Shown: positions 21,309 through 31,402 of the stretch, in pieces
Numbering within the stretch: position 1 is the stretch's first letter
Layout: every line of letters starts with the position of its first letter
NCBI GenBank assembly: GCA_012064385.1
Contig: QRDG01000529.1
Coordinates: 310,001-374,000, forward strand
Source: Puccinellia tenuiflora
Lineage: Eukaryota; Streptophyta; Magnoliopsida; Poales; Poaceae
Length of the DNA stretch: 64,000 nt
Direction: 5' to 3'
The notes under the pieces: model-generated
What the model was told of the DNA's origin: nothing
What the model saw: the letters and a program-made list of their open reading frames with translations, nothing else
The model's database searches: none
Position numbers and translations under genes: made by a program

Positions 21309-22066
21309 GCCCCCGAGTGCTCAGTCGAATCGTAGAGTCGGGTGGAGGACTCCCCCTTTCAGGGCACGCCACATGGAATCGTCGTAGCTTGCTTCGAGTG
21401 AGCTTGTCTTGATTCTTCGGGTGCACCGATTTGATCTTTCGGAGTCGCAGCATTTCGACTGCCTTTGCCCACAATCATCGGGTGCGCGAACAGCGCTCCC
21501 GATGGGAGTAGCCCCCGAGATTAAACTGAATTGCTTGCAATTGAGATTAAACTCAAATTTCCCTCAGTCGAAAAGCCCGCTCCCGATGGGAGTAAACAGA
21601 TGACTCGAATTTGTCCGAGTCGAAACTGTCCTGGCTCGACTTACTCTTCACTCAGCCTTGATGGCCTACTAGTCAGAACATCAGCTTTAAATAAGCTTAC
21701 TTCGTCTTACACCACTCGAACGTTTGGTTCGAACGTACTTGGTTCAGTCGAACGACTGTCGAATGCTCAGCCAATTGCTTGGCTTACTTGACACACTTCC
21801 ATGATGACGTCAGGGATGACGCTTTTGATGACATGACTCGACAGGCTCTGCGCCCGACGGGACGTGACGATGGTGGGCCCGCTGTCACAGCGGCGACCGC
21901 TGAATATGGACCGTTGGGCGCGAAAACTCCGCGGCGTGATGATGATGCTTCGGTTCCCGTGCGTAGTGGAGCACGACCAATGTGTCCTTCGTGCGACACG
22001 TGGACGGCAGGATCCTTGCGGCGCCTTGCAGTTCCGCGATTGACGGCCAAAATGAACTGCCCCGCG
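21309..22066. other. Spacer between the antisense gene promoter and the 3' LTR
   Basis: Contains three copies of a short module built on GCTCCCGATGGGAGTAGCCC (about 21495, about 21580, and a third inside an intron of the antisense gene near 23897). Each has an imperfect dyad (CTCCC/GGGAG). No ORF of its own with recognisable content. Confidence 0.5.
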
Positions 22067-22074
22067 GTATATAA
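22067..22074 (+). promoter_or_regulatory. TATA-like box upstream of the antisense gene
   Basis: GGTATATAAT lies about 125 bases before the ATG at 22196, between two GCGG-rich arms (CCGCGG before, CCGCGG after), followed by a leader rich in TCTCCCTCGCC. The position and composition resemble a plant TATA box and leader. Activity is inferred. Confidence 0.45.
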
Positions 22075-22195
22075 TTTTCACCGCGGCGCAGGGGCAGTTC
22101 ACCAAGCCTCATTCTTCTCCCTCGCCGCCAGTTCTTGCCATCGCTGTTCCTCGCGAAAAAGCTTCCAAAAATCCTCCCCTTTCCCCTCCGGCGAC

Positions 22196-24818
22196 ATGGG
22201 CCACAAGAGAGTTAAGGGTACTGAGAGCTCCTCCGCCGCCGGCGACGACGCCGGGATGAAGAAGGTGGAAGGCGACTGGGGCAAATCCTCAGTCAGAGCG
22301 GCGGATCTCGACAACCTCCGCCAGCAGGGGTTGCTGCCGCCGGAGAGCACGGCGACGACGCGGGCGCCCGGTAAGGATACCATCCCTGCTCCCCGCAATG
22401 GGGAACGCGTCTGCTTCGTGGAGTTTCTTCCACGGGGATTCGGGTTCCCCCTTCACGATTTCGTCCGTGGGCTTCTGTACGCCTATGGGATTCAGATCCA
22501 CGATCTGACTCCCAACAGCATCTTAAGCATCACGAGCTTTATCGTGTTGTGCGAATGCTTTCTGGGGATCGCACCCCACTGGGCACTTTGGAAGTCGCTC
22601 TTCCAGGTGCGCCGGATGGTGGGTAAGTCGAAAGAGGCATACCCAGTCGGCGGTTTTGGCATCCAGCTTCGTGGCGACACGGTCTTCTTCCATTTGAAGA
22701 AGTCCGACTCCGTGCAAAACTGGAGAAAGAAGTGGTTCTACGTCAAGTGGAACCAAGCCGGGCTCCCCGACTTCGCCGCTGATCGGCCCTTGAGGAAAAC
22801 CAACGCCTGGTCGCACCCCCTGTCGGCGGAGGAGAAGGAGTCGATCAAACCGCTGACGTCAGTGCTTCGCGGGTTGTTGAAGTCGATGGGACGCGAAGCG
22901 GGCGGGATCCAGCTGATCACCATGTTCCATAGGCCGAAGGTACAGCCGCTTCAACAACGCCCTCTCCCGATGTGGGAAATGGCAGTCGACCCGGCGGTTG
23001 ACGATGCGCAGGTCGCGATCAAGGTGAGGATTATCACCAGTCTGCGGGTCGCCGACCCGTGCAACGTGACTTGCCCAGTCGTGCCGTTCAGCTCGACGAA
23101 TCCGATCCCAGAGGTAAGTGTTTGAATCTTGATTTCTTCTTTGTGTGTCATTCGACTGTCTTTTTTCTGATTTTCCGACTGTTGCTTGCTGCTCTTCAGG
23201 ATCGTAAGAACTACGTGAGACTTCCTCCGTTGATGGAGAATGGCGCTCACGATGAAGCCGCAATCGTTGCGAGCAAGACGGCGATGAAGAGAGTCCTCCC
23301 CCTGCCTACTCGCGTAGCGAGGAAGTGGAGGAGGAAGAAGAGGAGGACACGGCTCCACCCGCGAAGCGGCGTAAGCAGAAGAACGTCAACTTCACCGCGG
23401 CGACGTCTCCCTTGAAGGAGGCGGCAGAGGAGGAGAAGGACTCTAGCGGATCTTCTTCAGTGCCGAAGGAGCCGGTGAACCCGCTGATAGCGACTCCGCT
23501 GAACTCCGCGCCTCCCGCGGGGTTTGGGAGGATGCCGTCTCCTTCTATGAGCAGCAATGGTGAAGATGTTGACAGGTAAGCTTTCTGCGACTGAACCTTT
23601 CTGATTCGTTTCTTCTTTCTGTTCCTTGGGTGTTTTCTGAATCTTTTGTAAGCAGCCATCAAGGTGGTAATGTCCATGTTTCGCCTCGTGAGGAGGAACA
23701 CCAGTCTGCTGCCCCGGAGCATGCGACTGGTACAACTGAAGAGGCGCCACAGGCGAACGATCCTCCAGTGCTGGACCCTTCGACGGCCACCCGGCCGGAT
23801 GGTGCCGCTGATGCGACTGCCGTGGATGCTGATCTGACCCAGCATGTAAGTATCTTCTTTCTTATCTTGCAAATTCTTGTATCGGGTGCGCGAACAGCGC
23901 TCCCGATGGGAGTAGCCCCCGAAGATGTGCGTGACTAGAATAGTCGGGTACAGATTTATACTTCTTTTTCCGCAGCCCGTCTATCGTCAGCAGATGGAAA
24001 CGGCCACCCGCTTCATTCGTCTGGAGCAGGAGGCTAGTCATCTTCGTGCTGCGCTTGAGCAGTCGAAGAGTAAGTATCCCTTGTCGAGTCTTTTTAACTT
24101 TCTTCGACTGTCTGCAATTCTGATCTTTTGCTCGGGTGTTCTGCAGAAGACAACCAAGGCTTGGCGAAGCGGGTCCAGCAACTGGAGAAGTCGCTTGAGA
24201 CCCAGACTGAGGCAGAAAAGGTTCAGGTCGAACGCCTGATTAGCATTGCCACAGCCATTGGTGGTAAGTTCTCGGCTGATAGAAGCCTACTTTTGCCTTT
24301 ATTGCCTGCAGGTGACCTTACTATTCGCGTTATTCCTGAATGTAGGTGTTGGTGGTGGTGCTCCCCCTGAAGGGACGTCCAGCGCGAATACCACCTTGTC
24401 GGCGGCAGTCGACCTCTGCAACCGGGTTTGCGCGTGCGCCGCGGACGCTGTGAAGAAGTCCTCGGGCGCCCTGGCCAACATCTATCAAGGTGTTTTCCCT
24501 GGTCAGGCCGCGCCTAAGGAGGCTGACCAGCTGGCGGCTCCATTTGCTGAGGCGAATGTGATGGCCAACTACACCCGCACCCAGACGGTACGCGGCTCCG
24601 AGCTCACCTTCCGTCTGTTACTCGGTCATGGGATCTCGGGTGACTTTGAGGCGGCTGTGAGCGACTTCCCTCGAAGGCCCGATGGAAAGTCCAAGTCCCT
24701 GACCAGCGTCAAGGACAAGGCGACTCAGTTAGCTAAAAAGCTGATTGACACCTTTGAGAGGAAGCTTGCAGAGTCAGCCGCCAAAAAGGGCCGCGCACCG
24801 TCGGGTTCTGCCATGTAG
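22196..24818 (+). CDS. Antisense multi-exon gene of the retrotransposon, PF04195-like domain
   Basis: It runs opposite to gag-pol. Exons inferred from GT-AG borders: 22196-23113, 23200-23575, 23656-23845, 23976-24069, 24146-24263, 24346-24818. Exon 1 starts at the ATG of MGHKRVKG and encodes about 306 residues with the block FLPRGFGFPLHDFVRGLLYA, then LCECFLGI and a Trp-rich stretch, as in Pfam PF04195 ('putative gypsy type transposon'), known from antisense ORFs of grass elements. Exon 2 has an acidic run of Glu (about 23325-23345) and a KRRKQK basic patch like a nuclear signal, but needs one frame correction before 23280, so this copy may be broken. Exons 4-5 encode heptad-rich coiled coil (VYRQQMETATRF, KRVQQLEKSL). 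Exon 6 ends with a Lys/Ala-rich tail and stop at 24816-24818. Function unknown. Confidence 0.65.
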
Positions 24819-24955
24819 TGTTGTAGTAGGGGTCTTCTTTTGTCTTTTGTAATGAAACTCGGTGAAATCAATGGATATGCTGATTCTGTCATGCGACTGT
24901 GCTTTTGTCTAGTCTTGTTGAAAATAGTGCTCTCTGATGTTCTTTAAATTGACAG

Positions 24956-25826
24956 CCTGACGGAAGTGCTCCTCCTGAAGTCGCGGAAGATATCCGTGCG
25001 TACTGGGATGAGGGCACCTCTTCGGCTGCGCCTGCGTCTTCGCGTTGTCCGACTCCTCCAGCTCCCGCGCGGAGCAGGAACGATCAGCGAGTGTTTAATT
25101 ATATGAGGAGCAAGATCACTGAACTTGAGTCGAAGCTGCGGAGAACTGAAGTGGAGCTTGAACGCCTCAGGGCGCGTTCCGCTGGGCCGTTCAATCAGCG
25201 CGAACGGTTCCTTCTTGACCAGATTGATCTGATATGTCGACAGCTGCAAGGTTTGGGCTCTAGCTGCTTCTCTTTGATTTCTTCATGCTTGTGTTGTTCT
25301 GCACCTTGACCCGTTAATTGCAGTTGTTAATCCCGACTGGCAAGCCGAGAACGCTCGAGTGGACGAGCGCGTGGATAGCGAGGCCACCGGTAACTCGGTC
25401 GAAGCTCGCCAATTCTGGGTACATAAGGGAGAGGGCCGCATACTCGCGCGGATGCTGGATCGCACCTGGCGAGCTGCGTTCGTTCTTGAAGGTTGCAGGA
25501 AAGCACTCTGGCAGATCAACAAAGTGTTCTTCCCCCTTGATGAGCAGCCGGAAGGGTTGCCCGCGCTGTTGGAGAGGTTCCGCAGTAGCAGGGATTTGAA
25601 GGGGGTCGTCCTCGGTCAGCTTGTTGCCGGGGCCAACACAGCGTTTGCCTATGTTCGACTGCATCGACCTCATGTTCCCTTGGACAGAATACTTGATGGG
25701 TTGCCTAGGGATGTTGATTATGCTGAATCCCTTGAGGCCGCACGTCAGGTGATGCGACAGGTTCTGAATCATACAGAGCGACGTGTAGGGCCACTGGATG
25801 CGCCAAAGGAAGAGCCTGTCGACTAA
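24956..25826 (+). CDS. Second antisense ORF (two exons), coiled-coil, function unknown
   Basis: An AG acceptor at 24954-24955 opens exon 24956-25250. A GT at 25251 and an AG at 25322-25323 lead to exon 25324-25826, which restores frame and ends at TAA 25824-25826. The first exon carries a Pro/Ala/Ser-rich start and a clear heptad helix (YMRSKITELESKLRRTEVEL). The second encodes about 165 residues with ARMLDRTWRAAFVLEGCRKA and VLGQLVAGANTAFAYVRLH. No start codon fits before the first exon, so this is more likely a set of further or alternative 3' exons of the upstream antisense gene than a separate gene. I recognise no family beyond association with gypsy antisense ORFs. Confidence 0.5.
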
Positions 25827-25929
25827 GAAAAAATTTTGTTGTATAATGTTAGCTTGTAACATAAACACGCATGTATGTATGCCCATATGATGTTGTATGG
25901 GTGATTTTTGCACTTGTAGACCTGTACAG

Positions 25930-27030
25930 AGCTCGAGCCCCCGAGTGCGTCGAGTTGCGGCCGAGGATTTTGGGTGACTGCCTGTTAGGCGCAGCCCCCG
26001 AGTGATTCGAGTGGCGGCCTAGGCTAACTTTAGACCTGTACAACGCGAGCCCCCGAGTGCGTCGAGTGCGGCCGAGGATTTTGGGTGACGCCTGTTAGGC
26101 GCAGCCCCCGAGTGATTCGAGTGGCGGCCTAGGCTAACTTTAGACCTGTACAGCGCGAGCCCCCGAGTGCGTCGAGTGGCGGCCGAGGATTTTTGGGTGA
26201 CGCCTGTTAGGCGCAGCCCCGAGTGATTCGAGTGGCGGCCTAGGCTAACTTTAGACCTGTACAGCGCGAGCCCCCGAGTGCGTCGAGTGGCGGCCGAGGA
26301 TTTTGGGTGACGCCTGTTAGGCGCAGCCCCCGAGTGATTCGAGTGGCGGTCTAGGCTAAACTTAGACCTGTACAGCGCGAGCCCCCGAGTGCGTCGAGTG
26401 GCGGCCGAGGATTTTTGGGTGACGCCTGTTAGGCGCAGCCCCCGAGTGATTTCGAGTGGCGGCCTAGGCTAACTTAGACCTGTACAGCGCGAGCCCCCGA
26501 GTGCGTCGAGTGGCGGGCCGAGGATTTTGGGTGACGCCTGTAGGCGCAGCCCCCGAGTGATTCGAGTGGCGGCCTAGCTAACTTTAGACCTGTACAGCGC
26601 GAGCCCCCGAGTGCGTCGAGTGGCGGCCGAGGATTTTTGGGTGACTGCCTGTTAGGCGCAGCCCCCGAGTGGTTTGAGTGGCGGCCTAGGCTAACCTTAG
26701 ACCTGTACAGCGCAGCCCCCGAGTGCGTCGAGTGGCGGCCGAGGATTTTTGGGTGATGCCTGTTAGGCGCAGCCCCCGAGTGGTTCGAGTGGCGGCCTAG
26801 GCTAACTTTAGACCTGTACAGCGCGAGCCCCCGAGTGCGTCGAGTGGCGGCCGAGGATTTTTGGGTGATGCCTGTTAGGCGCAGCCCCCGAGTGGTTCGA
26901 GTGGCGGCCTAGGCTAACTTTAGACCTGTACAGCGCGAGCCCCCGAGTGCGTCGAGTGGCGGCCGAGGATTTTTGGGTGACGCCTGTGCGGCAGCCCCCG
27001 AGTGGTTCGAGTGGCGGCCTAGGTTGCAAA
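25930..27030. repeat. Higher-order tandem array, ~111-bp dimer, about 10 copies
   Basis: AGCCCCCGAGTGCGTCGAGT starts recur about every 111 bases (near 25936, 26046, 26156, 26266, 26380, 26493, 26604, 26711, 26825, 26937). Each unit is two related halves of about 55 bases: one with GTGCGTCGAGTGGCGGCCGAGG, the other with GTGATTCGAGTGGCGGCCTAGG, split by GGGTGACGCCTGTTAGGCG and CTAACTTTAGACCTGTACAGCG. Later units carry GTGGTTCGAG in the second half, so the array has internal sequence drift. It lies between integrase and the antisense ORFs. Confidence 0.9.
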
Positions 27031-27182
27031 GGAAGGGTGACACAAAATTTCTTTAATCATCTTTATTTATTCTCGCAAACAGGCCGCCTCATTAAAACCC
27101 TTCCAGTCCCCTTAGGTACCCTGGCGAGGGAAAGAGTGCGTAAGAAACCTGCTGCTACTTTGAGTTTACAGTGTAGGGTACA

Positions 27183-29338
27183 TCAGGCGTAGAAGCGGCG
27201 TAGCTGTGCCACGTTCCACGGGTTACTGCAAACTGTTCCTGTGGCTTGGTCCTTCAGGCGATATGCTCCATTGCCGATTGCTTCTGTCACATGTACGGGC
27301 CTTCCCATGGGGAGGCGAGCTTGTGCACTTTCTTCTGCTTGAGTCGAAGGACCAGGTCGCCTGGGACAAAAGCTCTGGGTCGCAGTCGTCGCCCGTGGTA
27401 GTTGCGCAGGTCCTGCTGGTACACTGCTGTGCGGCTGAGGGCGATGTCGCGTGCTTCATCTAGAGTGTCCTGTCATCTTCAGTGCCTCTTCTGCGTCGGA
27501 CTCGTCGTAGGCCACGACCCGTGGAGCGTCAAACTTAATGTCACAGGGTAAGACTGCTTCTGCGCCGTACACCATAAAGAACGGTGTGTTTGGGTGGATC
27601 TGTTCGGCGTGGTGCGTAGGCTCCATAGCACGCTTGGAAGTTCCTCTACCCAGGCTCCTGCAGCTCGTTTCAACGGCACTCGCAGACGCTTCTTTATCCC
27701 TTTGCTGACTAGGCCGTTGGCCCTTTCGACTTGTCCGTTAGACTGCGGGTGTGAGACGGATGCGTAGCTGAGCTTGATGCCTTGTTCCTCGCAGAAATCT
27801 CTGAACTCCTCGGCTGTAAAGTTCGTGCCGTTGTCGGTGATGATACCGTGGGGCACGCCAAATCTGAAGATGATGGACCTGATGAAGTTGACTGCTGAAG
27901 TTGCGGTTGAACTTGTNTTGGCACCGCCTCGATCCACTTTGTGAATTTATCGACTGCCACCAGGAGGTGCGTGTGCCCACCCGGGGAGGACTTCTTGAGG
28001 GACCTACCATGTCGAGTCCCCACTGCGCGAACGGCCATGCAAGTGGGATGGTTTCAATGCTGATGCAGGTGCGTGAGGTTTGTTGGCGAACTCTTGGCAG
28101 CCGACGCACCTTTTTACGAGCTCGACTGCGTATTGCATTGCAGTGGGCCAGTAGAACCCTGCTCGCAAGGCCTTGGCAACCAGTGCTCGACTGCTTGCAT
28201 GATGCCCGCAGATTCTGGCGTGGATGTCGAGTAGAATAGCTTGACCGTCAGTTGGATCAATGCACCTTTGGAGTACGCCTGAGATGCTTCGCTTGTAAAG
28301 CTCGCCCTTGATGATGGTGAAGCCCTTCGAGCGGCGGACAATGCGCCTTGCTTCGACTGGGTTCTCTGGCAGCCGCTGATGCAGCATGTAGGCCAGATAC
28401 GGGCTTGTCCATGTGGGTTCGACCAGCATGATCTCCATGGGCTCCTTCTCCGTGCTTTGCGGGTTGGCGGTAGCTGTTGTCGATGCAGGGGGTTCTGGCG
28501 GGGGCCGGACCCTGATAGAGCGCTGCGTGATGCACTCGAGGAAGACTCCGGGTGGAACCGGAGCTCGATTTGAGCCGAGGTTGGCGAGGATGTCGGCTTC
28601 TTCATTGCTTTCGCGGCCAATGTGTCGCAATTCGCAGCCGTCGAATTGGCCTTCCAGCTGGTTGTACAGCTCCCTGTATGCTATCATGTTGTCAGCGATG
28701 GCGTCGCATTGCTTCATTGTTTGCTGCACCACCAGGTAGGAGTCGCCATAGATCATGAGGCGAGTGGCGCCGCAGTTCTTGGCCATCCGCATGCCGTGGA
28801 TCAGTGCCTCGTACTCCGCCTCGTTGTTGGAGGGTGTTTGAAATTTCATCTGCAGCACGTACTTAAGCTTATCGCCTTTGGGTGATATGAGCACGACTCC
28901 CGCTCCGGCTGACTTGAATTTCTTGGATCCATCGAAGTACATGGTCCATGCAGTCGATAAATCAGGCTCGTCTGGCAGCTGCGCTTCTATCCACTCTGTG
29001 GTGAACTCCGGGAGGACCTGAGCCTTGATTGCCTTCGGGTGCACGTACTTCAGCCCCCATGGCCCTAACTCGACAACCCACTTGGCGACTCGCCCTGTCG
29101 CGGATGGATAGTGAGGATGTCTGATAGGGCGGAGGAGCTTACCACCGTTATCGGGTGCTCGGGAGAAGTAGTGTACCACCTTCCTTGACGTCATGAAGAC
29201 GGCGTATGCCAGCTTCTGGTAGTGCGGGTACCTCTGCTTTGACTCTGTTAATACCTCGCTGAGGTAATACACGGGCCGTTGGACGGGATGAGCCCTTCCT
29301 TCTTCCTCCCGTTCGACTACGAGAACGGTACTGACCAC
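27183..29338 (-). pseudogene. pol: gypsy pol: RNase H, archaeal-type RNase H and integrase (broken)
   Basis: 29338-28004 is one open frame. It starts inside the RNase H region (RPVYYLSEVL, RYPHYQKLAYAV), then a second RNase H of archaeal type (MYFDGSKKFKSAGAGVVL, NNEAEYEALIHGM, IYGDSYLVVQQ), then the integrase HHCC zinc finger (HARICGHH to RCVGCQ). After a frameshift near 28010-28090 the integrase core continues in other frames: WPFAQWGLDMVGP with the first Asp, TDNGTNF with the second, and NGQVERANG with the Glu. The C-terminal domain runs on to a stop at 27183-27185 (NYHGRRLRPRAF, VPGDLVLR, ending PWNVAQLRRFYA). An ambiguous base (n) sits at 27917. Integrase inserts cDNA; this copy cannot make it intact. 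Confidence 0.85.
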
Positions 29339-30320
29339 TCTGTTGTGGCTGCCACGTAAAGGTACAGTGGTTCATTCTCCTGGGGTGCTACCAGTACTGG
29401 AGGGGTTGTCAGGGTCTTCTTCAGCCTGTCAAAGGCATCCTGTGCTTCCTCCGTCCACTCGAATTTGTCCGCCTTTTTCATCAGCTGGTAGAAAGGCAGG
29501 GCCTTTTCTCCCAGCTTACTTATGAATCGACTGAGTGCTGCGACTCTGCCGGCTAGACTTTGTACGTCATGAAGTTTTGTTGGTGCAGGCATGTCGAGTA
29601 TATTTGCACCTTTTCTGGATTTGCTTCGATTCCTCTCGCAGAGACAAGGTACCCCAGTAGCTCTCCGGCTGGGACGCCGAAAACGCACTTGTCTGGGTTC
29701 AGCTTGATCTGGTACTTGTCGAGTGCCTCGAAGACCTTGCGGAGGTCGTCGATGAGGGTGTCCTCTTTGCGGGTGGTGATGACGATATCGTCGACGTAGA
29801 CTTGGACCACCTTCCCGATAAGCTCCTTCAGGCAGGCTTGCATTGTACGCTGGTACGTGGCCCCAGCGTTTTTCAACCCGAAGGGCATCATGGTGTAGCA
29901 GAACACACCGTGTGGTGTGATAAACGCCGTCTTCTCTTGGTCTTCGACTGCCATCTTGATCTGCTGGTAGCCTGAGTAGGCATCCAGGAAGGACAGGCGT
30001 GCGCAGCCCGCAGTCGAGTCGACGATCTGATCAATCCGCGGGAGCGGAAAGTGATCCTTGGGGCAGCATTTGTTGATGGCGGTGAAGTCGACGCACATGC
30101 GGAGTTTCTTCGTCTTCTTCTTTTCCACCAGTACTGGGTTTGCTACCCACTCTGACTTCTTGATTTCTTTAATAAAACCGGCATGGAGCAGCCGGTCGAT
30201 CTCCAAACTGATCGCGTCTCTCTTTGGACCCGAAAAGCGCCTCATGGTTTGCTTGACAGGTCTGGCGTCCTTGTGAACGTGTAATCGGTGCTCGGCGAGT
30301 TCTCTTGGTATGCCTGGCAT
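29317..30320 (-). pseudogene. pol: gypsy pol: reverse transcriptase and connection (broken)
   Basis: 30320-29553 encodes the polymerase core: the GFIKEIKKSEWVANPVLVEK entry, LRMCVDFTAINKCCPKD, FLDAYSGYQQI, MPFGLKNAGATYQR and the catalytic VYVDDIVI. A frameshift near 29600-29680 moves the frame to 29688-29317, which holds the connection and start of RNase H (RVAALSRFISKLGEKALPFY, APQENEPLYLYVA). Another shift near 29340 leads into the next frame. An in-frame stop near 30385 separates it from the protease. It copied the element RNA to DNA; it is decayed here. Confidence 0.88.
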
Positions 30321-30383
30321 ATCAGAAGGTTGCCAGGCGAATATCTTCCAGTTTTCACGCAGGAACTCGACGAGCGCGCTTTC

Positions 30384-31402
30384 CTATGCGCTGGTCAAAC
30401 TTGATGACACCCGAACCACCTTGTCAGCATCTGTCGGGTGTACCTGGTGGGCCCTGGTATCGTCGCTGGTGTTGAATGCCGAGTCCTTGGATGATTTCTT
30501 CTTTGGGGGGAAGAGGGTCTTGTCGTTGTCGACTGCCAGCATCTCCAGGTGATCGTCCATCCCAAAGAACTCAGAGATCCTGTTGAACTCGCGGTCGCAG
30601 CTGTCGGACCGGTCGAAGTCGCCTCTCACCGTGATGACACCCTTGGGTCCAGGCATCTTGAGCATGAGGTAGGCGTAGTGGGGTATCGCCATGAACCTTG
30701 CAAAGGTTGGACGCCCGAGGATGGCGTGGTACTGTGATTTCCAGTCGACCACCTCGAAGTCGATTGCCTCCCTCCGGAAGTTGTCGGGTGTGCCGAAGAT
30801 CACGTCGAGTGTGATTACTCCCATGGGCGTAACTGCTTGCCCTGGTACTATACCGTGAAAGGTATTAGATGACGGCGTCAGGTTGGAAGTTGACCTGTTC
30901 ATGCGCCTGAGGGTGTCAGCGAAAAGAATGTTGATTCCGCTGCCTCCATCCATGAACACCTTTTCAAGGTGTACTCCCCGATCTGAGCTTCGACTACTAG
31001 AGCGGCGTGCCCGGGCCGTGGTATTGCCGGCGGGTGGTCAGCCCTGGAGAAGGTGATGTCTGTCTCTGATCCTCTCAGGTACTCGGGTACTGCGGGTGGA
31101 TTGGTGATTGCTTGAAAGACTTGGCGAGTAATGAGCTTCTGGGTCCTGTTGGAAGGACGCCCCTTCTGTATCATATTCATCTGCCCTCGTGGTGCTGGGA
31201 ACACGGTTGGCAGGGTCCTGTTGCTGCGGTTGCTGCTGCTGCTGCTGTTGCGGCTGCTGCGGTTGTTGCGGCGGGTAGTAAACCAGTGCTGCTTGCGCTG
31301 GGTTGGCGAGTGACGGAGCTGGTGGTGCGTTGATTGCCAGCTGTCCCGCGACTGGTTGTCCCGCGGGTGATGCTTGATGAACCTGCTGCCCGTCCGTAGC
31401 AA
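30384..31402 (-). pseudogene. gypsy protease (retropepsin) and gag/protease joint (broken)
   Basis: The frame 31402-30899 carries the gag/protease joint (PPAVPEYLRGSETDITFSRA, HAALVVEAQIGEYTLKR). After a frameshift near 30960 the frame 30959-30384 continues with the active site FMDGGSGINILFADTL (Asp-Gly-Gly-Ser) and the downstream AILGRPTFARFMAIPHYAYL. This aspartic protease would mature Gag-Pol. It ends at a stop that falls before the reverse transcriptase in the same frame, probably a nonsense change. Confidence 0.82.

Noticed and set aside
21779..22195. Upstream extension of the antisense ORF to an ATG at 21779
   Set aside because: The extension crosses the TATA-like box and leader-like sequence and has no domain; the ATG at 22196 precedes the basic start of the conserved protein.
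25930..27030. CRISPR-like array
   Set aside because: The units are head-to-tail dimers with no unique spacers; this is plant nuclear DNA and the array is part of a retrotransposon.
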